A stretch of 64,000 nt of DNA from Glaciecola sp. 33A (lineage in GTDB: Bacteria > Pseudomonadota > Gammaproteobacteria > Enterobacterales > Alteromonadaceae): assembly GCF_002836745.1 (NCBI RefSeq), contig NZ_PJAR01000040.1, positions 1 through 64,000 on the forward strand. The letters run 5' to 3'. Position numbers and translations under genes: made by a program. The notes beneath the pieces were generated by a model that had not been told where the DNA came from, searched no databases, and worked only from the letters and a program-made list of their open reading frames with translations. How positions within the stretch are numbered: position 1 is the first letter of the stretch; each line of letters begins with the position of its first letter. Shown here in pieces: positions 21,950 to 33,317 of this stretch.

Positions 21950-22722
21950 ATTGGTTGATTAATTTGGGCGCCAACACGCTATCTAGGCTAAGTGCCATCG
22001 GTAATGCATCTTTGATGTTATGGGGCGGTTTGTTTGCTGTTCCAAGGTTGAAGAATATTCCGCTCATTATCCAGCAAGTCTATGTTGTAGGTGTGCAGAG
22101 TCTGCTCATTATCATCGTGTCAGGTTTGTTTATTGGTATGGTCATGGCATTGCAGGGATATACTATTCTGGTCAACTACGGAGCGGAGGGAAGCCTCGGT
22201 CCTATGGTTGCTTTGTCTCTACTGAGAGAATTAGGGCCCGTTGTTACCGCATTGCTGTTCGCCGGCCGAGCTGGGTCAGCATTGACAGCAGAAATTGGTC
22301 TGATGAAAGCGACCGAGCAGCTCAGTAGTCTTGAAATGATGGCTGTTGACCCGTTGCGACGCATTATCGCGCCACGATTTTGGGCTGGCGTAATATCAAT
22401 GCCTTTATTGGCCTTGATCTTTAGTGCAGTCGGCATTTTAGGTGGGCATTTGGTTGGTGTTGATTGGTTAGGTGTCGATTCAGGTAGCTACTGGTCGATT
22501 ATGCAGTCAACGGTAGATTGGGACAAAGATGTCATCAATGGTGTTATTAAAAGTATTGTATTTGCTTTAGTTGTGGTGTGGATTGCACTTTACAAAGGAT
22601 ACGATGCGATACCAACATCAGAGGGTATCAGTAAGGCAACGACGGAAACCGTAGTGTTTTCTTCGTTGGCCATTTTAGGTATAGATTTCGTGCTTACAGC
22701 ACTGATGTTTGGAATTAATTAG
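21946..22722 (+). CDS. mlaE: Phospholipid transport permease MlaE
   Basis: MlaE is the inner-membrane permease of the Mla complex. The 258-residue protein has five to six hydrophobic helices and the conserved signature from [20 protein letters not shown] through [17 protein letters not shown] (about residues 97-140). Its start overlaps mlaF by 4 bases, and mlaD follows after 8. Confidence 0.95.
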   Translation: MNWLINLGANTLSRLSAIGNASLMLWGGLFAVPRLKNIPLIIQQVYVVGVQSLLIIIVSGLFIGMVMALQGYTILVNYGAEGSLGPMVALSLLRELGPVVTALLFAGRAGSALTAEIGLMKATEQLSSLEMMAVDPLRRIIAPRFWAGVISMPLLALIFSAVGILGGHLVGVDWLGVDSGSYWSIMQSTVDWDKDVINGVIKSIVFALVVVWIALYKGYDAIPTSEGISKATTETVVFSSLAILGIDFVLTALMFGIN

Positions 22723-22730
22723 GAAATAAA

Positions 22731-23219
22731 ATGACAAGCAAAAAAACAGAATTAATGGTCGGTATATTTGTTGCCCTAGCAATAGCAGCAACCTTGTTAC
22801 TGGCTTTGCAAGTTGCTAATCAAGGTATGAGCGGCAGTGGTGAGATTTACAAAGTTAGCGCTAAGTTTGACAATATTGGTGGATTAAAAGCGAGATCATC
22901 CGTAAAAGTAGGGGGTGTTATTGTTGGTAGAGTATCGCGTATATATTTAGATGAAAGAGAGCTTATTCCTGTTGTCGAGATGGAAATATCGTCAAATTAT
23001 GCTAGAACATTTCCTGAAACCAGCTCGGTATCAATACTCACAGCTGGCTTGCTAGGTGAACAATATATTGGCTTAACACCGGGGTTTGTATTTCCAGGTG
23101 AAGACCCCATTTATATTGGTGATCAAGAAGGTGAAACAAAATTTATCGTTGATACAAAATCAGCGTTAGTATTAGAAGACCTGATTGGTCAATTTTTGTT
23201 TGGCAAAGATTCAAAATGA
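22731..23219 (+). CDS. mlaD: Phospholipid transport MCE protein MlaD
   Basis: MlaD forms a periplasmic hexameric ring on MlaE. The 162-residue protein has one N-terminal transmembrane helix (about residues 7-26) and one MCE domain with VSAKFDNIGGLKARSSVKVGG and TAGLLGEQYIGLTPG. The length is typical of the single-MCE gammaproteobacterial form. It lies between mlaE and mlaC. Confidence 0.95.
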   Translation: MTSKKTELMVGIFVALAIAATLLLALQVANQGMSGSGEIYKVSAKFDNIGGLKARSSVKVGGVIVGRVSRIYLDERELIPVVEMEISSNYARTFPETSSVSILTAGLLGEQYIGLTPGFVFPGEDPIYIGDQEGETKFIVDTKSALVLEDLIGQFLFGKDSK

Positions 23220-23254
23220 CAATTAAGACAGCAACAGCAGGAAAGGAGAATAGT

Positions 23255-23920
23255 GTGAATAAGCATCTTGATAGCCTAAATAAATGGGTTCTTTCAATTT
23301 TAACAGCCATGATTTTTATGGTGCCAGCGACGATAGCAAATGCATCAGAGCAAAGCGATCCGTACATCATGATTAATGAAGTTGCTTCATTAACTTTTGA
23401 CCGCATGAAACGTGAGAAAGAACAAATTAATAAGAACCCTGAGCTGTTGCGTACGGTCATGGAAGAAGAATTATTACCGTATATCGATTACCGCTTTTCA
23501 GCATTCAAAGTGTTAGGTAAATATGCAAGTAAAGTACCCAGAGAAAAATTATTAGAATTTGTGTCGGTCTTCAGAGAATACTTAATTACTAGCTATGCTG
23601 TTGCATTGGGCTATTATGACGACCAACTAGTTGAGTTTGCTCCAGCACTAGAATTTGACGGGCGTTCGGATGTAACAGTACGTGCTATTATCAAGGATGG
23701 CGATCGTCCTGATATTAAAGTCGCATTTAAGGTCCGTAAAGACCGCAAATCTGATCAGTGGCAAGTATATGATATGGTTGCAGAGGGTATTAGTTTATTA
23801 TCTAGCAAACGCACTGAATTTGAATCTATTTTGCGTCAGGATGGCATTGATAAGGTAATTGAATTAATGAGAAAAAACATTGCTGAGCCTATTAAACTTA
23901 ACGAAAAACTAGATAAATAA
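23255..23920 (+). CDS. mlaC: Periplasmic phospholipid-binding protein MlaC
   Basis: MlaC shuttles phospholipids across the periplasm between the MlaA and MlaFEDB complexes. I use GTG 23255 as start because AAGGAG lies 6 bases before it and the product then opens directly with a signal peptide ending near ATIANA. An in-frame ATG at 23216 overlapping mlaD would add 13 residues and has no such site. The mature domain shows YIDYRFSAFKVLGKYASK and WQVYDMVAEGISLL, typical of the Ttg2D/MlaC family. The product is 221 residues. Confidence 0.93.
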   Translation: MNKHLDSLNKWVLSILTAMIFMVPATIANASEQSDPYIMINEVASLTFDRMKREKEQINKNPELLRTVMEEELLPYIDYRFSAFKVLGKYASKVPREKLLEFVSVFREYLITSYAVALGYYDDQLVEFAPALEFDGRSDVTVRAIIKDGDRPDIKVAFKVRKDRKSDQWQVYDMVAEGISLLSSKRTEFESILRQDGIDKVIELMRKNIAEPIKLNEKLDK

Positions 23921-23933
23921 GGTCGTACCATAA

Positions 23934-24242
23934 ATGCAAGCTGAACTCGAACTGCGAGACAAAGTTCTAACGCTAGTCATAAAAGGTGACCTTGATCAAC
24001 TGACGCTAACGAAAGACTATTGGGTCTCGATCGATGCCAATGCTAAAAAGCAACTTCAAGGCGCAGCCCGCTTAATGGTCTGCCTCAATGACGTTGATAG
24101 AGCGGATAGTGCAGGTCTTGCTTGGTTAATTAATCTTAAACGTGATTTAAAACATAACAATGTTGATGTTAGTATTCATGACTCACCTACAAAATTAATT
24201 GCGTTGGCAAAATTAAGTAATGCTGACAGCTTCCTAGTTTAA
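23934..24242 (+). CDS. mlaB: STAS-domain protein MlaB
   Basis: MlaB is a small cytoplasmic STAS protein that binds MlaF and stabilises the transporter. The 102-residue product has the STAS phosphoacceptor-like segment DVDRADSAGLAWLI, including the conserved Asp-Ser-Ala-Gly turn. It begins 13 bases after mlaC in the mla operon. Confidence 0.92.
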   Translation: MQAELELRDKVLTLVIKGDLDQLTLTKDYWVSIDANAKKQLQGAARLMVCLNDVDRADSAGLAWLINLKRDLKHNNVDVSIHDSPTKLIALAKLSNADSFLV

Positions 24243-24260
24243 ATAAGAATAGAGAAAAGA

Positions 24261-24512
24261 ATGACAAATGAAGAAATTGCGAGTTTATTGAAGTCTGAAC
24301 TGACTTTAGTGGATGTTAAAGTGAAGAGTGAAGGTTCACATTTTCAGATTATTGCTGTCGACAACCGCTTCGAAACAATGCCAAGAGTAAAAAAACAGCA
24401 GCTAATTTATGGGCCGCTTTCTGCCAAAATTGCGGATGGAACGATGCACGCTATCACAATCAAGACATTTACTGTTGACCAATGGCGACGAGAGAAACTG
24501 TTTCACTCTTAA
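24261..24512 (+). CDS. ibaG: BolA-family protein IbaG
   Basis: This 83-residue BolA-like protein is linked to acid resistance and Fe-S trafficking with monothiol glutaredoxins. The invariant helix-turn region is seen as MPRVKKQQLIYGPLSAKI, with the C-terminal His in GTMHAITIKTF. It is placed between mlaB and murA as in E. coli. Confidence 0.92.
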   Translation: MTNEEIASLLKSELTLVDVKVKSEGSHFQIIAVDNRFETMPRVKKQQLIYGPLSAKIADGTMHAITIKTFTVDQWRREKLFHS

Positions 24513-24553
24513 AACGATTTGAAAGCATAATAATAATAAAAAAATATATATAA

Positions 24554-25828
<1,275 letters not shown>

Positions 25829-25848
25829 CGAGCTAACCACTTATTATA

Positions 25849-25888
25849 AACGCAGGATAGTGCCTATTTATGCTTTGGTTCCTGCGTT
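25849..25888. terminator. Possible bidirectional terminator murA / degS
   Basis: A perfect 9-bp inverted repeat AACGCAGGA / TCCTGCGTT spans the 68-base gap between convergent murA and degS. The 22-base loop and lack of a strong T tract make the call tentative. Confidence 0.45.
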
Positions 25889-25896
25889 GATGTTGT

Positions 25897-26982
25897 CTAT
25901 GAGGACGCTGAAGAACCAACAATTACGTTCAGTGTAATGAGTTCGTCATTGCGTTCAATCTTTAAGGTTATTTCAGTTCCGGGGACCGTTTGGCTGACCA
26001 TATTCAAAGCTTGGCCATTATCATTTTGCTCAATTTCAAAACCGTTGATAGAAAGTAAAACATCATTCAGCTTTAACCCCGCGTCATCAGCCGGACCGCC
26101 ACGAGTAATAGCCGTTACAATCATGCCTTTGCGTTTTATCAGTGCGTTTCCTGTGAAGCCCAATTGTCCGCGCACAACAGTCCCCGATACAATAATCTCT
26201 TCCATTACTTTTTTTGCTAGCTCATACGGAACAGCAAAGTTAATGCCGTCGACGGTGGTTAATCCACTGCCAGTGGGTCCTCTTGTTTTAAAGTTCGCAT
26301 TTGTGATACCAACTAAATATCCATTGCTATCAACCAGTGCTCCACCTGAATTGCCTGGATGTAAAACAGCATCGGTTTGAATAAAATCAAAATAGTTGGC
26401 AAGGTTGTTACGACTAATTCGGCTCACAATTCCTTGCGTAATGGTTTGACCTAAGTCGAGTGGATTACCGATAGCCATAACCACATCACCGACTCTAAGA
26501 CCTGTTTTAGGGACTTGAGGCATCACATGTAAGTCGTCAGCGTCGACTTTTAATACAGCTAAGTCTGTTTCCGCGTCAAACCCGACAATTTGTGCTTCCA
26601 GTGTTCGACTGTCTTGTAAGCGAATAAATATAGTATCGGTATTTTTTATGACGTGATAACAGGTCATTATATAACCATCTTCATTCATGATAACGCCGGA
26701 GCCCAAATTAGCGCGCTCTGTCGTTCTACCCCTGAAGATACTATTGGGATTCGGATTATCTATACTCACCCCATAAATATACACAACAGCGGGTGCACTT
26801 CTACTCAACGCATCATGATAGCTAAGACGTTTAGGGGGATTGTCTTGCTTTTGTAGCCAATGGACATTTAGACCGCTGCCTTGACGAAATTCTGGAATAA
26901 ATATAAGTAGAATAGCTGCAACAGTTAAGCCAAGGATGATTGGTTTCAGAAGAGCGGTAAAAAAACGTTGCAGTGATGGCAT
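25897..26982 (-). CDS. degS: Envelope stress serine protease DegS
   Basis: DegS senses unfolded outer-membrane proteins and cleaves anti-sigma factor RseA. The 361-residue protein has one N-terminal membrane anchor (about residues 12-30), a trypsin-like domain with His in MTCYHVI, Asp in ETDLAVL and Ser in HPGNSGGAL, and a single PDZ domain (from about residue 255, GFTGN and GGPADDAGL). The anchor and single PDZ separate it from the neighbouring DegQ. Confidence 0.94.
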   Translation of the reverse strand: MPSLQRFFTALLKPIILGLTVAAILLIFIPEFRQGSGLNVHWLQKQDNPPKRLSYHDALSRSAPAVVYIYGVSIDNPNPNSIFRGRTTERANLGSGVIMNEDGYIMTCYHVIKNTDTIFIRLQDSRTLEAQIVGFDAETDLAVLKVDADDLHVMPQVPKTGLRVGDVVMAIGNPLDLGQTITQGIVSRISRNNLANYFDFIQTDAVLHPGNSGGALVDSNGYLVGITNANFKTRGPTGSGLTTVDGINFAVPYELAKKVMEEIIVSGTVVRGQLGFTGNALIKRKGMIVTAITRGGPADDAGLKLNDVLLSINGFEIEQNDNGQALNMVSQTVPGTEITLKIERNDELITLNVIVGSSASS

Positions 26983-27115
26983 ATCAAATAAGTTCGATGC
27001 TAGTAGTTAGTCGAGAATAATACCAAATTAATCAATCGTGTTACAGCATCGTGACATAAACATTCCATGCACCACTCAAAAAGCGGCGCATGGAACGATA
27101 GAACGTGTTGCCCAG

Positions 27116-28486
27116 TTATTGCCGAATAACGACGTAAATAGTAGATGTACCGCGTTTTACATTCAATGCCATTACATTCCCTTCACTCTCTTCGACAAGT
27201 CGACGAAGGTCGGCAACATTAGTCACACGTTGTCTGTTTAATCCAACAATAACGTCATCCGATTTAAGACCAATTCGTGCCGCTGGTGCGCGAGGTTGCA
27301 CATCAGTAACAACAACACCGTCGTTACCCTCGGTGTCTTTTCCATTGTCCATCTCACTGCCTTCAAACGCCGGATGTATATCTTTCGCTGCGGCGACAGG
27401 CATTACTGCATCACCCAATACAACGTTTATGTCTTGTTTTTTGCCTTCGCGCACAATGGTCAAGGTGACCTTAGCGCCGGCTCCCATAGTGGCAACCTTA
27501 GCGCGTAATTCGTCAAAGCTACTGAGTTCATTGCCATCAAAGCTCATAATGATGTCGCCGGATAGTAAGCCGGCTTTAGCCGCTGCAGAATCAGGGATCA
27601 CTTCTCTAATAAAAGCGCCTTTGTTACTAGGGGAGCGCATGGCTTCGGCAAGCTTAGCATCAACATTAATGCCTTGAATACCGAGTAAACCGCGCCTTAC
27701 TTCACCAAACTCGACAATTTGGTCAATTAAGCCTTTCATCATATTACTTGGAATAGCGAAACCAATGCCGACGTTGCCGCCATTTGGTCCAAATATTGCC
27801 GTGTTAATACCAATTAATTCACCGTTTAGGTTAATCAATGCGCCGCCCGAGTTACCTCGATTAATGGCGGCGTCAGTTTGTATGAAATTTTCAAAACCAC
27901 CTATGTTTAAGCCGGAGCGAGCTAACGCACTCACAATACCAGAAGTGACCGTTTGGCCAAGTCCAAATGGATTGCCGATAGCGACGACAAAGTCACCCAC
28001 ACGTGATTTATCAGAATCAGCTAAGGTTATCTGCGATAAATCATTCGCAGTTATTTGTAGTAATGCGACATCGCTCTGCTCATCAGCACCTATTTTTTTC
28101 GCGGTGAATTCACGACCGTCGGTTAATTTAACAATTATTTCATCCGCGTTTTCTACAACGTGATTGTTGGTGACCACATAACCTTTCTCTGCGTCAATAA
28201 TAACCCCGGAGCCCATGCCCCGGAAAGGCTGTTCGTTAACTTGCTCATCGGGTGCGCCAAAAAATCGCTTAAACATTTCTGGAACTTGCTGGCGCGTTGC
28301 CTGAGTACCTTCTACTGAAATACTAACAACGGCTGGCGACGTTCGTTCGATCATAGGTGCTAATGAAGGCACTTCATCTTTTTTCGTCGAGAAGAAAGGA
28401 AGTGCAGCGTTAGCGCTGGACAAGGTTACAAAAATAATAGAGCCTGCAGTTAGACAGACAGCTACTTTACGAAGAAATACTTTCAT
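27116..28486 (-). CDS. degQ: Periplasmic serine endoprotease DegQ/HtrA
   Basis: This 456-residue HtrA protease degrades misfolded periplasmic proteins. A cleavable signal peptide (ending near ANAALP) precedes the protease domain with His in VTNNHVV, Asp in QSDVALLQI and Ser in NRGNSGGALIN. Two PDZ domains follow, about residues 265-355 and 370-455 (VVTDVQPRAPAARIGL). It lies 133 bases upstream of degS on the same strand. The DegQ versus DegP label is by context. Confidence 0.93.
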   Translation of the reverse strand: MKVFLRKVAVCLTAGSIIFVTLSSANAALPFFSTKKDEVPSLAPMIERTSPAVVSISVEGTQATRQQVPEMFKRFFGAPDEQVNEQPFRGMGSGVIIDAEKGYVVTNNHVVENADEIIVKLTDGREFTAKKIGADEQSDVALLQITANDLSQITLADSDKSRVGDFVVAIGNPFGLGQTVTSGIVSALARSGLNIGGFENFIQTDAAINRGNSGGALINLNGELIGINTAIFGPNGGNVGIGFAIPSNMMKGLIDQIVEFGEVRRGLLGIQGINVDAKLAEAMRSPSNKGAFIREVIPDSAAAKAGLLSGDIIMSFDGNELSSFDELRAKVATMGAGAKVTLTIVREGKKQDINVVLGDAVMPVAAAKDIHPAFEGSEMDNGKDTEGNDGVVVTDVQPRAPAARIGLKSDDVIVGLNRQRVTNVADLRRLVEESEGNVMALNVKRGTSTIYVVIRQ

Positions 28487-28556
28487 TAATCTTGATACTC
28501 CAAATATATCTATAACGTTGAATACTTACCAAAGACTAGTGAAAAACAACATAAGT

Positions 28557-29018
28557 TCACTGACCTTCTGATTTATTCTCTTTTGGCGCCTTAGCTTCAA
28601 CGCCAACAAACACCCCTGAGCCACTGTTTGCAAAATCACGTGGTTGAGTGTCTGGTTGTGCTAATGCAAGGTCACTTTTGTGTGCATTTAAACTGTTACG
28701 TAAAAATACGCTAGCATGTTCACCAAAAAACGAATCTTTAGAATCAGTCGCATTCATCGTCGCTTGTGCCAGTGATTCTTCATATTCATTTAAGTGAGTT
28801 GCCAACGCAGCTGTTTTATTTTGGATATCAGTTAACGCTTGTCTTGAGATGTCCAAGTGTTGTCTAGCCTGTATTGCTAATAAAGCTTTAAGTTCAGCTT
28901 CTGTGTGGTTAACTTTATTCTGTGAATTTGAGCGCATATTTTTAACTGCAATAAAGCCTATAATAACGCCAAGGATCAACCCGATAAAGATGCCAGTAAT
29001 TAATGTGCCTATTTCCAT
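28557..29018 (-). CDS. zapG: DUF1043 inner-membrane protein ZapG/YhcB
   Basis: The 153-residue protein has one N-terminal membrane helix (GTLITGIFIGLILGVIIGFI) followed by a coiled coil (LKALLAIQARQHLDISRQAL) and a polar C-terminal tail. This is the YhcB architecture, a divisome- and envelope-linked protein in E. coli. It lies between degQ and the divergent zapE, the expected neighbours. Confidence 0.88.
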   Translation of the reverse strand: MEIGTLITGIFIGLILGVIIGFIAVKNMRSNSQNKVNHTEAELKALLAIQARQHLDISRQALTDIQNKTAALATHLNEYEESLAQATMNATDSKDSFFGEHASVFLRNSLNAHKSDLALAQPDTQPRDFANSGSGVFVGVEAKAPKENKSEGQ

Positions 29019-29272
29019 GTTGTCTCCAAAGTGAGGCTTTCTGAGTGTAAATGATCAGCTATTCATCGATTCCATGCAAGCGCTTATTCGTAAAAGATAG
29101 TGATAAGGCTATCGGAGCGATTTTCAAGTTAGTCTAAGGACTGTATACTGCAAAAAAAACCAATGCGCCATCTTTTTACGTAGACAAACACAGCGCATCT
29201 TCTCTATACATAAATTAGTATAGGCTGTTGAGTTTGTTTTCAACCCATACGAAATAATTTTTTGGAACTTTA

Positions 29273-30370
29273 ATGACCCCTTGGGAAAAATATCAAGATG
29301 ATTTGTCGCTCATTGATTTTCAATACGATGCGGCACAGGAAAATGCAGTCAAAGAGTTGCAGCGCTTATATGATGAGCTAACGAACCCCAAACGCAAGCC
29401 TTCTTGGCGCGTAAAAATTAAGCAAACCTTCGGTAAGGGAATGTTGAAGCCCAGTATACAGGGTATATATTTTTGGGGCGGCGTCGGGCGTGGTAAAACC
29501 TACCTTGTTGACACATTTTATGAATGCTTGCCGTTTGAGAATAAAATGCGCGTACACTTTCATCGTTTTATGCATAGAGTGCATGAAGAATTAACGTTAT
29601 TAAACGGTAAAGAAGATCCGTTAAAAATTATTGCAAAGAAGCTATCCGTTGAAGCAAAAGTTATTTGTTTTGATGAGTTTTTCGTGTCCGATATTACCGA
29701 TGCTATGATTTTAGGCACGCTGATGGAAGAACTATTTGGTCATGGTATTGTTTTGGTGGCAACCTCTAATATCATTCCTGATAAGCTTTACCATAACGGA
29801 CTACAACGCGCTCGATTTTTACCTGCTATCGAATTAATTAATCAAAACACACGCGTGATCAACGTTGATAGTGGTGTGGATTATCGCCTTAGAACGCTTG
29901 AAAAAGCCGAAATATATCATTATCCCTTAGATGATGATGCAACCACTAATTTACAAACATACTTCACTCAACTGGCACCAGAGGAAGGTAGTTTTGATGT
30001 CAATATTAATGTTGCGGGTAGAAATATTCCAGCAATGCGAAACGCTGACGGCGTGGTTATGTTTACGTTTCGTGCTATATGTGACGGACCCAGGAGCCAA
30101 TTTGATTACATTGAGATAAGCCGGTGTTATCACTCTGTCTTGATAGCCAATGTTGAACAGATGAGTAGCAATACAGACGACATTGCTCGGCGTTTTATTG
30201 CCATGGTTGATGAGTTCTACGAGCGCAAGGTGAAGTTGATTATGTCGGCGCAAGTGCCCTTGGAGAACTTGTATTCTGAGGGTCGGTTAAATTTTGAATT
30301 TCAACGTTGTTTAAGTCGATTACAAGAAATGCAGTCGACAGAGTATTTGGCTTCGCAGCACATCGCCTGA
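29273..30370 (+). CDS. zapE: Cell division ATPase ZapE
   Basis: ZapE is an AFG1-like P-loop ATPase linked to Z-ring function. The 365-residue protein shows Walker A GGVGRGKTYLVD (about residues 66-77), Walker B VICFDEFFVSDITDAM and sensor VATSNIIPDKLY. It is divergent from zapG. In E. coli the next genes are rplM-rpsI; here a YeeN-family gene follows instead. Confidence 0.94.
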   Translation: MTPWEKYQDDLSLIDFQYDAAQENAVKELQRLYDELTNPKRKPSWRVKIKQTFGKGMLKPSIQGIYFWGGVGRGKTYLVDTFYECLPFENKMRVHFHRFMHRVHEELTLLNGKEDPLKIIAKKLSVEAKVICFDEFFVSDITDAMILGTLMEELFGHGIVLVATSNIIPDKLYHNGLQRARFLPAIELINQNTRVINVDSGVDYRLRTLEKAEIYHYPLDDDATTNLQTYFTQLAPEEGSFDVNINVAGRNIPAMRNADGVVMFTFRAICDGPRSQFDYIEISRCYHSVLIANVEQMSSNTDDIARRFIAMVDEFYERKVKLIMSAQVPLENLYSEGRLNFEFQRCLSRLQEMQSTEYLASQHIA

Positions 30371-30552
30371 TTTAACATAAGCCATTTAATCAATAATTTT
30401 AGCTGTTTATACAGTAGCAAAGCAATTAGTTGTAAGAAAGAGACAACGCTGACAGCGCAAGCTAAAAACAGTACAATCTTGTGTATTGAATTAAAGCGCT
30501 GGGCCGATGTGGTGATGCGAATATACAAAATCCATAAAAAAGAGAACTAAAA

Positions 30553-31269
30553 ATGGGTAGAAAGTTTGAAGTAAGAAAAGTCTCAATGGCTAAGACAGCC
30601 GGTGCAAAAACCAAGGTTTATTCACGCTACGGCAAAGAAATTTACGTTGTCGCTAAAAGTGGTGGTCCCGATCCTGATGCCAACTTGCAGCTTCGTCGAC
30701 TTATCGAAAAAGCAAAAAAAGACCAAGTACCAAGTCATGTTATCGAGAAGGCTATTGAAAAAGCCGCTGGTGGTGCTGGTGAAGATTTTGTACCCATGCG
30801 CTACGAGGGGTTCGGCCCTGGTGGTTGTATGGTGATTGTTGACTGCCTTTCTGACAACGCCAACAGAACCATTACTGATGTGCGTAACTGTTTTACCAAA
30901 ACTAACTGTAAAATTGGTGCGCAGAATTCGTCAGCATTTATGTTTGACCATTATGCCGTATTTGGCTTTAAAGGTGACGACGACGAAGTTGTGCTCGAAC
31001 CATTAATGGAAGCAGATGTTGACGTATCTGACGTTGAAGTTGAAGACGGTATTGTGACTGTTTTTGTTCCGCACACTGAATTTTTTAAATGCAAAACCGC
31101 ATTGAGTAACGCGTTTCCTGATTTGGAAATGGATGTTGAAGAAATTACGTGGGTGCCACAAGACAGCAAAGAGATTAGCGAAGAAGATATGCCTATGTAC
31201 GAAAAGTTCATGGATATGTTGAATGACTGTGATGACGTGCAAAACGTATATCACAACGCCAACGTTTAG
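30553..31269 (+). CDS. yeeN: YebC/PmpR family protein, YeeN type
   Basis: The 238-residue protein belongs to the TACO1/YebC family of translation or transcription factors. The start [20 protein letters not shown], the segment [30 protein letters not shown] and the C-terminal DDVQNVYHN fit E. coli YeeN better than the longer-known YebC. AGAG lies 8 bases before the ATG. rnpB starts 14 bases downstream and its -10 box overlaps the end of this gene. Confidence 0.85.
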   Translation: MGRKFEVRKVSMAKTAGAKTKVYSRYGKEIYVVAKSGGPDPDANLQLRRLIEKAKKDQVPSHVIEKAIEKAAGGAGEDFVPMRYEGFGPGGCMVIVDCLSDNANRTITDVRNCFTKTNCKIGAQNSSAFMFDHYAVFGFKGDDDEVVLEPLMEADVDVSDVEVEDGIVTVFVPHTEFFKCKTALSNAFPDLEMDVEEITWVPQDSKEISEEDMPMYEKFMDMLNDCDDVQNVYHNANV

Positions 31270-31271
31270 TT

Positions 31272-31283
31272 TATACTCCCGCC
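31272..31283 (+). promoter_or_regulatory. rnpB -10 box with GC-rich discriminator
   Basis: TATACT (31272-31277) lies just after the yeeN stop and is followed by CCCGCC before the predicted 5' end of RNase P RNA. A GC-rich discriminator is typical of stringently controlled stable-RNA promoters. I see no good -35, which would lie inside yeeN. Confidence 0.5.
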
Positions 31284-31642
<359 letters not shown>

Positions 31643-31647
31643 TAATT

Positions 31648-31695
31648 GTTTTTGTTGCACTTATCTCTATTTTAGAGATTTAGTGCTACAAAAAC
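31648..31695. repeat. 48-bp imperfect palindrome between rnpB and the integrase gene
   Basis: The left arm starts GTTTTTGTTGCACT and continues to ATCTCTA. The right arm, on the other strand, reads GTTTTTGTAGCACT and then ATCTCTA. The TTT centre is flanked by 22-23-base arms with only a few mismatches. It could be the rnpB terminator, the integrase operator or an attachment core. No T tract follows, so a plain terminator is not clearly favoured. Confidence 0.55.
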
Positions 31696-31720
31696 TGCTA
31701 CAGTGAAATAAGGAAATCTT

Positions 31721-32977
31721 ATGCTTGCTGTAGCCAATTTTTCATATCTATATTGTCGTAATAAGCGTTACTACCTCCGCTTAACTATTCAAAATAAGCA
31801 GATTTGGATAAGCCTTAAGACTGATTCTCTGGACATAGCAGTCCATATCAGGTCACAAATAAAATCACTTCTAGTCAATACATTAGTTATTTCAAAACTA
31901 AATTCCTGCCAGTTATCAAACTTTTTACTCACAATTAAACAAAAAATAGATGCTGCCTTAATTTCTTTTGCATGTGTAAGCCTCCAAAAGGATCTGGATT
32001 TAAACGAGGTATTGCCCTCAGTAAGTCCACCAGCAGAACAAACATCTCCCAAACCCAAGTTTTCACAGGTAGCTAAAGAGTCCATATTGCGCAGCAAGGC
32101 GAGTTTAAAGGGGCTAGAAGGTTATGAGCGCAACTTGGAAATATGGACTCATATGGTTAAAGATAAGCCAATTGACCAATACACCACCAGAAAGATAGGC
32201 CAAGCCATTGACCGATGCTTTCAGCTTCCAGCCTCAAATAAATCTCCCTACAACCGCATGTCATGGAAACAAAGCGTTAAATGCAAAGTTAGTGACCAGT
32301 CCGATAAAGTCTCTAGAAAATCAGTGGGGGCAATTTATACGTGGTTAAAAAGTGTATTCGCTTTCGCATGTGATGAAGAGATTGGTTACATTGAGAAAAA
32401 TTCCTGCACTATTAAGCGAGACTTTAAAGCCGCAACCAAAGGTTACTTTGATGATGGTGAGTTGAAGTTAATGCAAGAAGGGGTCGTGAATCCCGAAAAG
32501 TCATGGCACAAATGGGTAACACTAATTGCCATGTATCACGGTATGAGAAGAGGAGAAATATGCCAGCTTAGGCGGGAAGATATCCAACTCGACTCAAAAA
32601 CACAAAGGCCTTTCTTTTTTGTTAGGTCTTTAGTGACTGAACAAAATGTTAAGAATGCTAATTCGGTAAGGAAGATACCTATTCACCGAAGCGTTTTGAG
32701 CTTAGGTTTTATGGATTGGATTAATGAAAAGGAAGGCAAAATATTTGAGGAAATTGAGGCTCGTGCTGTTACTGGATGGTTTTCTAGATTTGTGACTAAC
32801 TGCAATGTTGCAGGCAACGATGAATATGGAAACGTAAGGTCATTTCACAGTTTCAGACACAGCTTTATAACGAAAGTGAGAAACGCTTACCCTAATCTTC
32901 ACCATGTACAAGAAGTCGTTGGGCACAAGTTGCAGCAGGGCAAAACGACAGATCAATATACCCATAGAATTAAGTAA
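31721..32977 (+). CDS. Tyrosine recombinase / phage-type integrase
   Basis: The 418-residue protein carries an N-terminal segment like those before phage integrases (YLYCRNKRYYLRLTI), an SAM-like core-binding region and a C-terminal catalytic domain. Catalytic residues are visible: Arg in GMRRGEICQL, Lys in VRKIPIH, His-x-x-Arg in HSFRHSF, His in VVGHK and the nucleophile Tyr in TDQYTHR. It starts about 80 bases after rnpB and is the only recombinase of this type here. No excisionase or second attachment site was found, so the element it belonged to is probably decayed. Confidence 0.92.
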   Translation: MLAVANFSYLYCRNKRYYLRLTIQNKQIWISLKTDSLDIAVHIRSQIKSLLVNTLVISKLNSCQLSNFLLTIKQKIDAALISFACVSLQKDLDLNEVLPSVSPPAEQTSPKPKFSQVAKESILRSKASLKGLEGYERNLEIWTHMVKDKPIDQYTTRKIGQAIDRCFQLPASNKSPYNRMSWKQSVKCKVSDQSDKVSRKSVGAIYTWLKSVFAFACDEEIGYIEKNSCTIKRDFKAATKGYFDDGELKLMQEGVVNPEKSWHKWVTLIAMYHGMRRGEICQLRREDIQLDSKTQRPFFFVRSLVTEQNVKNANSVRKIPIHRSVLSLGFMDWINEKEGKIFEEIEARAVTGWFSRFVTNCNVAGNDEYGNVRSFHSFRHSFITKVRNAYPNLHHVQEVVGHKLQQGKTTDQYTHRIK

Positions 32978-33064
32978 ATGACTTATATAATTGCGGTGGT
33001 TGATAGCTTTAGTTTGGGGTAACAGATGACTGAAATCATACTTGAAACTAATTATGTCATTCTG

Positions 33065-33265
33065 TTAAGGATCTGAAATATTAAAGGAATTACAAATCTC
33101 AATAAATGAAGGTAAATGATTCGAATTCAAAATATGACTATCCTGATGGTTGCTATAATCTATGGCAACAGACGTCTTGTACGACTCATATTTATCTTCT
33201 ATGTATTTTTCTTGCTTTAGGGTAGAGGTAATAATTATTTGGGTATCCCTCTCTGTCAGACTACC
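33065..33265 (-). pseudogene. C-terminal gene remnant cut by the IS element
   Basis: A minus-strand frame reads about 66 residues up to a TAA at 33065-33067, including TERDTQIIITSTLKQEKYIE and FIEICNSFNISDP. Composition looks like real protein. It is cut where the IS3 left end begins and runs into a stop inside the IS. The missing upstream part is not found beyond the IS right end. I do not recognise the family with certainty. Confidence 0.45.
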
Positions 33266-33317
33266 TGTCGCGTTTAAAATTTAACCACTATAGTTAAGTT
33301 GAGGGCACGGAGTGACA

